Source: Cyathus striatus (taxonomy: Eukaryota; Basidiomycota; Agaricomycetes; Agaricales; Nidulariaceae). From it: DNA of 64,000 nt. The translations under genes and the position numbers were made by a program. This document shows, one piece after another, positions 45,801-56,545 of the stretch. Every line of letters begins with the position of its first letter. Positions within the stretch are counted from its first letter, which is position 1. The DNA lies in contig JAOVFP010000004.1 in NCBI GenBank assembly GCA_025738555.1, forward strand, positions 2,604,001-2,668,000. The letters run 5' to 3'. The notes under the pieces were generated by a model that did no database searches, was not told the origin of the DNA, and worked only from the letters and a program-made list of their open reading frames with translations.

Positions 45801-47640
45801 TGCCAATTATGTACAAATATTGCTCATTTTCTGGGGTATCACTCTGTGACACTCCATCATTTATTAGGGCATCATACTGCTTTATCTTAGGCAATAGTTA
45901 TGGAGGTTACATTTGTAATAGTGAACTATGTGATTGGATAAGTGGGGGGATATCTGTATGCACATTGAGATTTCATTTCAGCAATTTCAAGAAAAACATT
46001 ATTCATTGTCTATTTTACATTAAATCCATTGTTCTTGCTGTGTGTCCATCATATTTTAAAAAGATGTATGTCATAATCTTCCTGCCTCCATACCACCTTC
46101 CAGTTCAGCTTCATTGTGCTCCAGTCTTTATATATTCCATTGTAATTGAAGCAAACCCATGTCATCTTCTTACCTACTTCTTTCAACTTGTATTCTCCTC
46201 TTGAGGATGGAAACCATGCATTAGCACCACTGGGCTGTATTCTGAACTAGCCAGAGATTGCTTGTGCTTGATTAGTAGGTGGGACTTCATGTTTGACATT
46301 AGGGCTGGATGCCAATGGTGGTGTTGGCAGAGTATTTTCAGTTATGAGGTCCTCCCAAAACCTTTCCAACATTGGGGGCACAGGAAATTGAGATGCCAAT
46401 TATTGTGCTTCATTGCTCCACTGCAAGTATTCATCAAGTTTATATGATTCATTGACCAGTCCATAAAGCTGAAGCATTTCCTTGTTGAACAATGCTATGA
46501 TATGTGAATAGAGGGCCAGGACTACAATTTTTAGAATGAAGAGTGCATAGTATGTATATTCAAAATTGAGGTACAGATACCATGCTACAATGGGTGGAGT
46601 ACTGTACTCCAAAAGTGTGCACATATCTGCATAATTGATGTTAATTCAATTTGTAGTCTATTATAATATTTTTTTACTTTCATGGATAATGTTGTGGCTC
46701 ATGACAGAAAGGAAGGTGAGTTTTGGATGACTTTCTATCCCATGACAGTTCTGTATTCCTTCAATACTGCATCAAGAGCAGTTAGGGGGGCTATAGATGA
46801 AGTTAATTGTGCAGGTCTTCTCTATCAGAATGTGAAAGTTGCCTTAGTATAATCAACATTTAATTCACTTGATTGACATACCTGCTTCAAAGCATCTATT
46901 GCATGCACATTTTTTGTGTACTCTTTCAGTTCATTAACTATATTTTTCAGTATACACCAGGCTGGAGTCACACTTTGCCCTAAATTGGAGTATGGTGGCA
47001 CATAGGGTCCCTAATAATCAAACAGTTAGACAAGATGTGTGCCAAGAATAAGACTCACTAGAACAGTGTTGAGAATGAAGCTCTGGAGTGGCTCTTTCTT
47101 CATGCCAATTGCATAAAAATATTGAGGGACCTTGGTGGAGATAGTTTCCTGCATGCTGGCAAGGCTGGAAGTAGAAACTAAGAGAGGGTGGGTTGGTGTA
47201 GGGAGATAGTAGGTTGGGAAGTGACAAGGACAAGTGTTTTAAGAGGGTGGGTTGGTGTATGGAGGAAGGAATAGTGAGTTGGGAAGTGATGTACTTAGTG
47301 TGCGGGTTTAGATTACTTTAGTAATACTTAGAATAGTTGCCCAATTCCAGTATTTTTATATTCTAAGTTCTTGTGTTTTAAAGTTTAATAAGTTCGAGGG
47401 CATGCGAATATCAATTCTTTTCAAAGGTAAACTAAAAATAGAATGACTTGTATATTTTTAGAACATGCTAGGACTTCAACAGTTTATCAAGTACAAGTTC
47501 AATCAAACACCAATTCAATTCTGTATGTGTTCTAAATACTAATTCAATTCAGTATGTCTGATTCTGTGTCTAATTTTGTTCTGTTCTGTTCTAATTCACT
47601 GCCCTATCTGTGGGGGGAAGAATGCCCATGCAGTTCCTGC
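45801..47640. other. Region with decayed frames, no gene recognised
   Basis: The minus strand holds short collinear frames (for example ESYKLDEYLQWSNEAQ, then PPMLERFWEDLITENTLPTP across a TAA near 46,400) that could be the C-terminal part of a dead transposase or hypothetical gene. The plus-strand frame at 45800-46204 has no family motif. GTTGGTGTAGGGAG and GTTGGTGTATGGAG stretches near 47.2 kb are a local duplication. Confidence 0.3.
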
Positions 47641-47654
47641 CGTTTTCCTGTATA

Positions 47655-47862
47655 TCTCACTCCTCCATGAGATCAGGTGGACTCCAGGTAGACTCCAGGA
47701 CTCCAAGTGGAGTCCAGGTAGACTCCACCTGGACTCTACCTGGACTCTACCTGGACTCCACCTGGACTCCACCTGGACTCCACCTGGACTCTACCTGGAC
47801 TCTACCTGGACTCTACCTGGACTCTACCTGGACTCTACCTGGACTCTACTTGAATGCTACTT
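47655..47862. repeat. 11-bp satellite TGGACTCTACC
   Basis: Strict 11-bp periodicity (GGACT every 11 bp from about 47,731 to 47,841), with inverted AGTCCAGGT units at the left edge that can fold back on it. The same unit fills the element at 56.2-56.5 kb. Confidence 0.9.
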
Positions 47863-47925
47863 TCATTTACTCCATTTTACAGTAAAATTATATATATAAA
47901 TTCTGAAGTTACAAAAATATTACAT

Positions 47926-50302
47926 CTATTCTACATGATCTAATTCAATTCCATCTTCTTCAACATTATCATCATTTGCATTAGTGGTTTGTGTTTGTTT
48001 GAGATTCTGTTTCATTAGCACACGTTGTGTATGAATAAAAAGCATTGCATGTATTGTCCAATTAAAGTTGTCCACAGTCATTCTATTAAGAATGCTTTGA
48101 AATCCTCCTAACCATGCATTAAGTTGTTCACATGCCTAAGTTTGAATTAAACATATATGTTATTATTAAATATTGACAAACATACCTGTGTGTTGAAAGC
48201 TTGTTTGTAGTGTGGATTCCCTTCAGCATCTCTTTCAATAAGAACTAAATTAGGTGCTGATCCATTTAGAGGACTTGGATTGCAAAATTTGCGGCATAAG
48301 TAGTCTCCAACTCTATGATTAATATAATGAAATGAATCAACCACAAATCTGGTACTTGTCTTCCATATATTCCAATCATGAGATGTAATCAAATGTCTCA
48401 AAACCATGCAAGCTTTATCAATACAAACATAGCTTGGTCTGACATTAGGTGTTGGATACACAAATTCCAGAAAGTCTATTATTTGACTTTCACCCTCTGA
48501 TTTCACAAATTTTGCCCATGCAATAACAATTCCACAGGGTGCACAAATTGTTTCAACACAATAAAAGTGAGGTGCAACAAAGTAATTATCACGAGTGGGA
48601 GTAGTGGTTGCATTAGATACTTCATCATGAGGTCGAAAATTGCCTCTATTTGTTTCAGACATCCATTCAGGAGCTCCTTCTTGTTCTGTTCATCTAATAA
48701 TCCTCTGAATTCCAAGAACTGACTGCCTTCCAAATCGTATAACATGATTATACCATCTCTGTCTATGATTTACACAAGTTTGAGATCTTTCTTCTTTCTG
48801 ATTATAACAGTCTTTCATGCGACATAAATTCTTGTGTTGTGATTCATGTGTTATACAAAAAACTCCAGTACATGCATTTTTTAAAGGTTCAGAGCAGTTT
48901 TCAAATGCACAGTGAGTTGGACCCATAACAATACCATCAACAACTATCATTTTAACCATAGATTCAGGAGAGTTAGTAGTGTTGGAAGTATCAACACTCA
49001 TTTCATTATCTTCCATATGCTGAAATTCCTGATTTCGTGCATTTCTTTCCAAATTTGGTACACGCCTATTTTCATCAATACCAACAACAGCAGCATTATC
49101 ATCAGCTGTAATTATATCAGCTGTAGCTTTATATTTATGAGTACATTCACTGCATGAATGTTGCAATGCATTGCTAATAATTCCTTTTTGCCCTAATTGA
49201 TCAAATGCAGCTTTAGTTACATGTTCAGTTGACAATCTATCAGGAATTCTCAAATCATGATTTGTTGATAATGAAATGTATCATGTAGTTTCTTCTATAA
49301 ATGCTTTCCATACCTGCCGGTGTGAAACTGGTGGTATTTCATTTTCAATACCATTTGAAAAAGTGTAGTTCCAAAACTCAGTGTATGCTGCAGTGGATGC
49401 ATGAAAATGATAAATAGAATTAACAACCATAGTTGTAAATACTCTGTCAGCCCATATATTTGCACCAAGCTTTAAATATTTTGCTTTGTTGAAAAATATG
49501 GTATCTTTAGAACTCAATTGAGGATCCCGTGGTTGTACTTCAATGCTATCATTTTCACTATTTTGTTCTTGATCTTTATCTTCTGGATCATACTCATTTT
49601 CAGGAAGTATACTTTTATGATCAGCATAATATATAGCTTTACATTTCAGGCATGTCCCTGCAAGTAACTGAGTATTTTTGTGTAATTGAACCCCTTTCAT
49701 CAATCTAACTGTAACCTGGTCACGTCCACGAGTATTTAGATGCAAAGCTCTTCCAGCACATAATTTCCTGGATGTTGAACAAGTTATGCATGCAGGGCAA
49801 ATAAGTAATACAGGCTCAATTTCATTGGTAGAAATTGGCTTCAAAAATTGTGCATGTTCTGTCTTTCGTGTGTAGGGATTTAAGCACAACATTTCAATCA
49901 TCTTATCAAGTTTCTTGGCAAAATTGGTTGTCTTTGTTGATACATCTAGTGAAATTATATCTTCATCTTCAAATAATTGACCATCATCATTTATATGGCT
50001 CTGAATAGCACCTGCTAAAGCTTTTATCCATCCATTAGTCAACATAGAATATTCACTCTCAACATTTGGATTTTTTGCTCTTGCATGGAGATTGAGGAGG
50101 TCTACATTATTTGTTAATGTAAAAAGTAATGTTAAAACTGTTGCCAAAGTAATAGATGAATCAAAGTTTTTTCCTATAAATTTTGAGAAGACTTTGAATG
50201 TGATATCAGGAAAAGGATCATTTAGTGATGATGCTTTTACTTGAGGAACATTGTTCAAGAATACAAGTAGCAGCCAAATTTGAAGTAGACCTTGCAGTAG
50301 AA
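47926..50302 (-). pseudogene. KDZ-associated CxC5/CxC6 gene with two nonsense codons
   Basis: Exon 48186-50302 and last exon 47926-48135 join in frame through a 50-bp intron (CAG|GTATGT). Sequence upstream of 50302 after an intron acceptor is unknown, so the first exon may be missing. CxC5 half: FPDITFKVFSKFIGKNFDS, then CPACITCSTSRKLCAGRALH and CLKCKAIYY. CxC6 half: HSCSECTHKYK, CAFENCSEPL, CRMKDCYN. The end reads CEQLNAWLGGFQSILNRMT. TGA codons at 49281-49283 and 48690-48692 are in frame, both where Arg fits the surrounding pattern. These proteins accompany KDZ transposons in fungi; their role is unknown. Unless the stops are bypassed this copy is dead. Confidence 0.85.
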
Positions 50303-50790
50303 AACCACACCTGTGAAAGTATAATATTAGTAAATTTGACTTATAATTAATAGTGTTGTAGCCAATAGAAATTTATAAAATATTAGAGCTACATCAAGTA
50401 CATCAACAGAAAATAAATAAATCTACTATTTAAAGTAGGTAGCTGTACAAAAGTTGAAAATATATTGATGAAATATTTCCAATATAAAACAAATTGAAGG
50501 ATAAACTACTGTTGAAAGTAGTGTATTGTACAAGGGTTGGCAAAATTGTTGAAAATATCCAACCAACTGAAATATAAAATAAGACAGGCCTACTGTTGAA
50601 AGTAGATAATTTGTACAAAGTTGAAAAATATTGTTGAAATATTCTCAACCAAGAATGAGTAGCATAAATCTGCTGTTGAAAGCAGGTAATTTTTTATTTA
50701 TTTAGAAATACTGTTGAAGTATTTCAATCAAAATTGACAGCAAGAACATGTGACAAACAAAATAAAGCCAAAGTTAAAATAAAATAAACT
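50303..50790. repeat. AT-rich spacer with about 82-bp degenerate repeat
   Basis: Four diverged units, each with a small hairpin of the form CTACT-GTTGA-AGTAG (about 50,425, 50,505, 50,590 and 50,671) followed by TTGTACAA. Lies between the CxC5/CxC6 gene and its upstream neighbour, possibly partly an intron. Confidence 0.6.
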
Positions 50791-50792
50791 TC

Positions 50793-52357
50793 TTACAATT
50801 TCTTAGACTTTTCCTTTCTGTGTGACTTCTTACTTTTCTCTTTCTCTTTCTCTTTCTCTTTCTCACTTGACTCTCTCTCTTTCTGTTTTGCCCGCTGGTC
50901 CATGGCAGCTTTCTTGCCCTCTAGTAATTTTTGTAAATTACCAAAGTTAGGTGATAAATTTTCCCACACAGCCTTTGTATAATTCTTATCAGGTTCATCC
51001 TCTTCAAACCAACTTTCCATTGCTGGATCATAACTCAACAATGGAAAGACCTTAAATGGATATGAATAATATGTAGAGGGAGCCATGAACACAGAAATTA
51101 TCAGTTTTTTGTCAATATGACAGCCAGCTACATCTGCTAAAGCCATCTCCAGTTCTTTATTAAAGATCTCATTGATCTTACAGTATTTCAAATATGTCAT
51201 TCTTATACTGTCCTTCTTCCCACTCATGTTTTGAAGATGTTTAGGAATCTCAAATTGAGATATAAGCAGCTGAGTTATATCATTATTACTCATTGATGAT
51301 TTGGATTTTGACTTGGATGGCTTATCAAATGTAAACATGGAAGATAGCCCTGGAATTTGCTGCTCTACAGCACCATCTGCTAGAATCTCAACAATGTACT
51401 TATTACTCTCATGTCTCCACTCAAGTGCATCAGATTGCTGTGAGGCTTTGGAGAATCTTCCTTTCAGTATCCATTTTCCATTCTTACGAACTGAAATAGG
51501 TGAATTCTTATCTAATTATAATACTTATTAGGTCATATTATTTGTAGTATTAGTATGAGAACATACCAGACACCAGCTCCCAATATTCAGCAACAACTTC
51601 AAGAACAGTAGCAAGATCAGAACCTGAAGTCTGATTGTCAATAATGTAATCTGCTTCAGTATGATCACGCTTCAGGAATAAATGAATTTCGCCTTGTGTG
51701 TTATTGGATGGAATCATAAGTACATCTATATAAATGAATAAGTAAAACTAATGAATTGATAAATAATACAAATATACCTTCTTCTTGATCTCCAAAGTTA
51801 AATAAATTACCTATAGCATGCTGGCGGGAAAACCCTCCAACTGCACGTGAAGCTCCTTGAGGATCACTATCTGTGTAGCTCCTAACTGAGCTATGGGACT
51901 TTGACTGGCGTGATATCTTACTCATTGAACTACTTTGACTTTCAGAATCTTCAGAAGAACTTGAGAGCTCTGACCGACTACGTTTAAAATCAGAAGCTTT
52001 CTTTGGTGTATGGTCAATATCCATGTATTCTGGCTCGTTTGTCTCTTCTGGCTCATTTATTTTCTCAGACTCACTCATATCTTCTGAGTCATCTATTTCC
52101 TCAGACTCTTTCATTTCTTCTGATTCATCTGTTTCTTCTGACTCATTTACAGATGTATCAAGCTTATTGAGCTGCTCAATTGACTCAGAAGTGTCTGAAG
52201 AGTTAGAGTCAGAAGATGACTCAGATGAAGACTTAGATATATCAAGTTTCATACTCCCCAATTGTGAACTCAATGGTACCAGAATTTCTTCTTTATTCAA
52301 CAAGTCACCTGCTTTTTCAGCAGTGAAAGTAGAAGTGGTATTCTCAGGCAAGGACAT
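50793..52357 (-). CDS. Unrecognised acidic/Lys-rich protein, 3 exons, 485 aa
   Basis: Exons 51778-52357, 51567-51725 and 50793-51511 join in frame (580+159+719 bp) with GT-AG introns of 52 and 55 bp; ATG 52357, TAA 50793. Residues about 35-120 are Ser/Glu/Asp-rich with SEE/SES repeats, then KRSRSE (possible nuclear signal). The middle (about 195-330) is a globular part with EIHLFLKRDHTEADYII and WILKGRFSK. The C-terminus is a Lys/Glu coiled tail (KEKEKEKEKSKK). No family recognised. It lies directly upstream of the CxC5/CxC6 gene on the same strand, and similar remnants stand upstream of the CxC5 fragment at 1.2 kb, which suggests a KDZ-linked partner gene. Codon use and intron style match the neighbours. 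Confidence 0.7.
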
Positions 52358-52419
52358 GTGAAGTTGAGAAGGAGGGGAGGAGCAACAGACATATTTTCAT
52401 CCTCCAGAATTTGTTCCGC

Positions 52420-53710
52420 TCTACTAAATTAGTTAAAATATTCAAGGTCAACATAATAGTTACTTACGGGGTTAAATGCTGTGGTTTTCCTTTTGCTTCA
52501 TTAGTGATATCTTCTTGTAGTCTTTTAACTGAAGTTTTTCTACATTTTAATGCTAGTTAGATCTCATAAGAATGAATTAAAATACTACACACTTAGATTT
52601 TCCTCCTCCTTTTCCTTTTTCCTTTCCTTTTCCCTTTCCTTCCTCTGTTCTACCTAAATATCTTGAGTTCTCACTTTTTTTGGATTTTGTGTTAACTTGA
52701 GTTTTTGATTTCTTGGACTTAGGCTTTTCAAAAAGCTCAGGAGGTGCCTCTGTCCCTCCTCCAGACTGTTCTTGAGCCCTGGAAGCAATTCTACTACTTG
52801 ATCTGATGGATTTAGGTGTCATATCCGTGACAATCCCTGTACCATTGGAGTCAACTCCGGGTTTACTCCGCTTTTAGTACGTTTCCTCCGGACTATGTAT
52901 ACTTGTTATATATTGAACTCTTCCTTACTAATGTTTACTTGTAACTGTTTACTTGTTCCTTCCCTTTAATATTACTACCTCGTTCTCCGGCCGCGGCCAT
53001 TTCTCCTATGACTATAATCTAGAGGCGTACTACTAGTTTACCATGTCCTACATTTCATGGAGTTTACTTAACCCTAGGATGCCACATACCCATTGGCATT
53101 ACTCCGTACGCATTCGGACAAAGTAGTTTACTATATAAACTACTCCTGTAATGTAGATAGACTTCAGTTTCAAATCAACTACATTTACACCCTTCTCCCA
53201 CTTGGGCCTTGAGCCAACTCCGCTATCTTGCCACTTACTCCGCTTTGTTCTAAATACGGAACTGGAAGTCCAAGGGGCGCAACACACAAGTTGAAGCCAA
53301 CGTTCCACTACTCCCATACTTGTTCACTATCTCCACACACCCTACTAACGTTGTACAAGTTACTCCGCTACTTAGACTATCTCTTCTGAGGTTCTTGTCC
53401 CTAGTGGAATAGAACGGGACGTGACATTAGGCCTTTCAGAAAGTTCAGGAGGTGCATTTGTCCCTTCTCCTGATTGTTCTTGGGCTCTGGAAGCAATCCT
53501 ACTACTTGATCTCATAGACTTAGGCCTTTCAGAAAACTCAGAAGGTGCATTTGCCCCTTCTCCAGATTGTTCTTGGGACTTAGAAGTAGTAATCTTACTA
53601 GTTGTTCTCACAACTTGCTCCTGGGTAACAGTTCTGGTCCTAGATCTGGACAATCTAGGCTCATCCATAGAGGGATTGACAGTGTTTGAAGTTTTAGTTG
53701 ACTTAGACAT
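52420..53710 (-). pseudogene. Repeat-containing gene split by a solo LTR
   Basis: ATG 53710 starts a basic, Ser/Thr-rich frame with a roughly 31-residue repeat (MRSSSRIASRAQEQSG, then a Pro/Glu-rich half) present about three times. The solo LTR 52817-53426 sits in the third repeat; beyond it the frame resumes exactly (SIRSSSRIASRAQEQSG) and ends in a KGKGKEKGKGGGK tail at a GT donor (52593), with a possible exon 52468-52539 and another from 52423. That last exon runs into the start of the 485-aa gene in a different frame, so the two may once have been one gene. As it stands, translation ends inside the LTR. Confidence 0.6.
52817..53426. mobile_element. Solo LTR (family TGTCATATC...TGACA), perfect 5-bp TSD
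   Basis: 610 bp, TGTCA...TGACA, flanked by TTAGG (52812-52816 and 53427-53431). Nearly identical to 4484-5092. Inserted in the coding sequence of a gene; removal of LTR and one TTAGG restores the reading frame. Confidence 0.95.
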
Positions 53711-54300
53711 ACTTGATACAGTGGATAGTGAAATTGAAGAGCAGGTGAGGGGCAGAACAGTAATCACAGTGTTGATCAAAGTGGGAAGGGAAGAAAGATT
53801 TTGTCACTTAGAAAGCTTACTATATGTGAGAATCTAATTATATTATGGTCCGGCACATATTGATTCAAAAAGTTAAAAATAGAACGGAATTCAATAAGGT
53901 TCATGGCATGCGCCTACATTCAATTTACTAAAAATAGACCAACGTCGGTCTAAATAGATTGCTATTGAATCAATTGCCAGCCTTGCACTATACTAATAAT
54001 ATACAGAAGTGATTGCATCTGCATGCGCTTGCAGCCTCACACTGTAATAATAATATACCAGAAGCGATTTCATCTGCATGCGCTTGCAGCTTACCATTAA
54101 TAGTTTTTGTATGCGCTTGCACCTTGCCTTGTACTATATTAATAAGTCATGCACTCACAATCTCACTTTCTAGTAATTTGCACTCACTCATAGTCTCACA
54201 GGTTTGCTTATAATGTTTATAACATACAATATTATTATTATTCTAATATGCTAGCTACACTAATACAAATATAAAAACATTGCTATTTAAGGGTATATAT
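53711..54300. other. Intergenic, short repeats
   Basis: No gene. A short word CATCTGCATGCGCTTGCA occurs twice (about 54,017 and 54,071), with a related third copy (TATGCGCTTGCACC). Composition switches from AT-rich to strongly GC-rich at about 54,300. Confidence 0.5.
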
Positions 54301-54399
54301 AGATGTAGTGGTCCAGGGGTGGCGGAGGCGGTGCTGGTGTGGTGCTGGTGTTGGCGGTATAAGGAGAGGTCGTCATCATCATATGTGGAGAGGTGCTGG

Positions 54400-55035
54400 T
54401 GCGTGGGCAGTGGCGAAACACGTCCCCTCGTCACTTGTGAGACGAGGGGACGCGTGTGGGTGTGGTGTCGGCAGGCGTGGATGGTGCTGAAACATGTCAC
54501 CTCCTCACTTGCGAGACGAGGGGACGCGGATGGGTGTGAGTGTCGGCAGGTGTGGCTGTGGGCGGTGTGGGCAGTGGTGAAACACGTCCCCTCGTCACTT
54601 GTGAGATGAGGGGACACGTGTGGGTGTGATGTTGGCGGGCGTGGATGGTACTGAAACACGTCCCCTCCTCACTTGCGAGACGAGGGGATGCGGATGGGTG
54701 TGAGTGTCGGCAGGTGTGGCTGTGGGCAGTGTGGGCAGTGGCGAAACACGTCCCCTCGTCACTTGTGAGACGAGGGGACGCGTGTGGGTGTGATGTCGGC
54801 AGGTGTGGATGGTACTGAAACACGTCCCCTCCTCACTTGCGAGACGAGGGGACGCATGTGGGTGCGGTGTCGATGGGCGTGATGGTCCCGAAACACGTCC
54901 CCTCATCACTTGCGAGACAAGGGGACGCATGTGGGTGTGGGACTGGGACTGGGTGTGGGTGGTGAGACGATGATGGCAAGAGGGAAAGGGAAAGGGGAGG
55001 AAACGCATCCTCTCGTCACTTGCAAGACGGGAGAC
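54400..55035. repeat. Array of eight GC-rich hairpins, 164-bp higher-order repeat
   Basis: A hairpin CGTCCCCTCGTC-ACTTGTGA-GACGAGGGGACG (12-bp arms, 8-nt loop) recurs at about 54,421, 54,494, 54,585, 54,659, 54,749, 54,823, 54,895 and 55,004. Type A (CTCGTC arm) and type B (CTCCTC arm, one mismatch) alternate, giving a 164-bp higher-order period. Proline/histidine-rich frames on both strands are translations of the repeat. Confidence 0.92.
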
Positions 55036-55980
55036 GAATCGTCATCGTTGAGACGAGACACGAGACGGCGCGGCAATTGTGGTGGGGGTAATAACGCTCA
55101 TGCCTCCCCCCCACACCCCCCCGAGAATGCGACGAGTGAACCGATACGAGAGGACGAGGGGGGGGGAGTGAGAGTGGCCGCATTGTCGTTGAATACCAAT
55201 GGTGGGCTGGCGGTGGTGGTGGGGGCGAAACGGCACTAGTGGTGATGATAGTCATCGTCGTCGTGAGGACGAGACGCTGGTGGTGGTGGTGAAGACGAGG
55301 CGGATGCTGGTGGTGGTGTGGTCGTTATTGTCATGGGGACGAGACAGTAGGTGGTGGCTGTGGGGAGGTGGTGGAGGTAGCGGTCGTTGGGGGCGAGACG
55401 GCGGTGATCGTCGTCATTAGGGAGGCAGCGGTCCTGGTGGTGGCCGAGACGTCGACACTACGTCGACACCGAGGGGGGAGGGGGGGTGACGTGGCGTCGA
55501 CGCCGTTCTTGCTAGCAGCGTCGTCGTCTCCTTGATGCAAGAGGAGGGGCTGGAGGCAGCCTGTAGGGGTGGAGGTGGTAAACGTAGAGGCGAGCGACGA
55601 CGGGGTGGAGCTGGGGGCTTACCTAGCGAGAACGCATGTGGGCAACGTATGGTCCTGGGGGGGTGACGTGGCGTCGACGCCGTTCTTGCCAGCGGCGTCG
55701 TCGTCTTCTTGACGCAAGAGGAGGGGCTGGAGGCGGCCTGTAGGGGTGGAGGTGGTAAATGTAGAGGCGAGCGACAACGGGGTGGAGCTAGGGGCTTACC
55801 TAGCGTGAACGCATGTGGGCGACGTGTGTTGTGGACGTCGCTTCAAGTCTTGAGATCGGGGAACGTTGAGGTCGCGGAGTGTGGGGGTGGGAACACGCCG
55901 GGGACCGAGGTGGAGGACGGAGCAGAGGTGGGGTGGGGGATGTGGCGTCGACGACATGGTTTAGGGTGATGAGAGTTGTT
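55036..55980. other. GC-rich, purine-biased region
   Basis: The plus strand is dominated by GGTGGTGG, GACGAG and GGGGG runs. Contains a tandem duplication (separate entry). No motif-bearing reading frame; frames are low-complexity. Confidence 0.6.
55481..55834. repeat. 177-bp tandem duplication, two copies
   Basis: GGGGGTGACGTGGCGTCGAC starts at about 55,482 and again at about 55,659; both copies run on through GAGGAGGGGCTGGAGGC and GGGGCTTACCTAGCG to GCATGTGGGC. Roughly 10 differences, mostly transitions at CpG. Confidence 0.9.
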
Positions 55981-56063
55981 GAATGTATCGTACGATGTTA
56001 GCAATATATTTGAAACACGTGACACTGGTTGCGAGCTTGTCAAGAAGAGTAAGTTACCATTAC

Positions 56064-56160
56064 TTTACAAGGTCCAATAACCTAGTGGTAATTGTGCATG
56101 TATTTAAATAATTGCTGATGTCTTGGGTTCGAACCGCTCTGGGGTAATTTTTTTTACATA
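56064..56160 (+). ncRNA. tRNA-like sequence, possible SINE head
   Basis: TAGTGGTAATTG resembles an A box, and GGGTTCGAACC (about 56,129) matches the B box of RNA polymerase III promoters at a suitable distance. An oligo-T run (TTTTTTT) follows at about 56,147. Acceptor-stem pairing does not close, so it is not a normal tRNA gene; a decayed tRNA or a tRNA-derived SINE is likelier. Confidence 0.35.
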
Positions 56161-56204
56161 TATAAGTAAGAGTAATAATTCTAATGTGATGAAGATTCTA
56201 CCGG

Positions 56205-56545
56205 AAAGTCCACCTGGAGTTCAGGTGGAGTCCAGGTAGAGTCCATGTAGAGTGCAGATGAACCCAACCTGGACTCACCTGGACTCTACCTGGACTCCAC
56301 TTGGATTCCAGTGCTTCAGTCCAGTACAGTCCAAGTACAGTCCAGGTAGTACTTGGACTCTACCTGGACTCTACCTGGACTCTACCTGGACTCCACCTGG
56401 ACTTTGCATAGAAAATAGGCTGGTCATGATTCTGGCTAGAGTCCAAGTAGAGTCCAGGTAGAATCCAGGTGGAGTCCAGGTGGAGTCCTGGAGTCCAGGT
56501 GGAATCTACATGGAGTCTACATGATTTCGTGGAGGAGTGTAATGA
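56205..56545. mobile_element. Palindromic element filled with 11-bp repeats
   Basis: AGTCCAGGTAG/GGTGGAG units on the left and right are inverted relative to ACCTGGACTCT units in the middle (56,262-56,405), so it can fold into nested hairpins. It ends near GAGTGTAATGACCTCC, a word that also occurs inverted in E0 (38,180). Exact ends and target duplication not found. Confidence 0.5.

Noticed and set aside
45800..46204. 134-aa hydrophobic plus-strand frame
   Set aside because: No family signature, unusual composition and a decayed opposite-strand frame nearby; not supported as a gene.
54255..55008. Pro/His/Ser-rich minus-strand frames in the hairpin array
   Set aside because: Follow the 164-bp repeat exactly and shift frame between units; low-complexity translation of a non-coding repeat.
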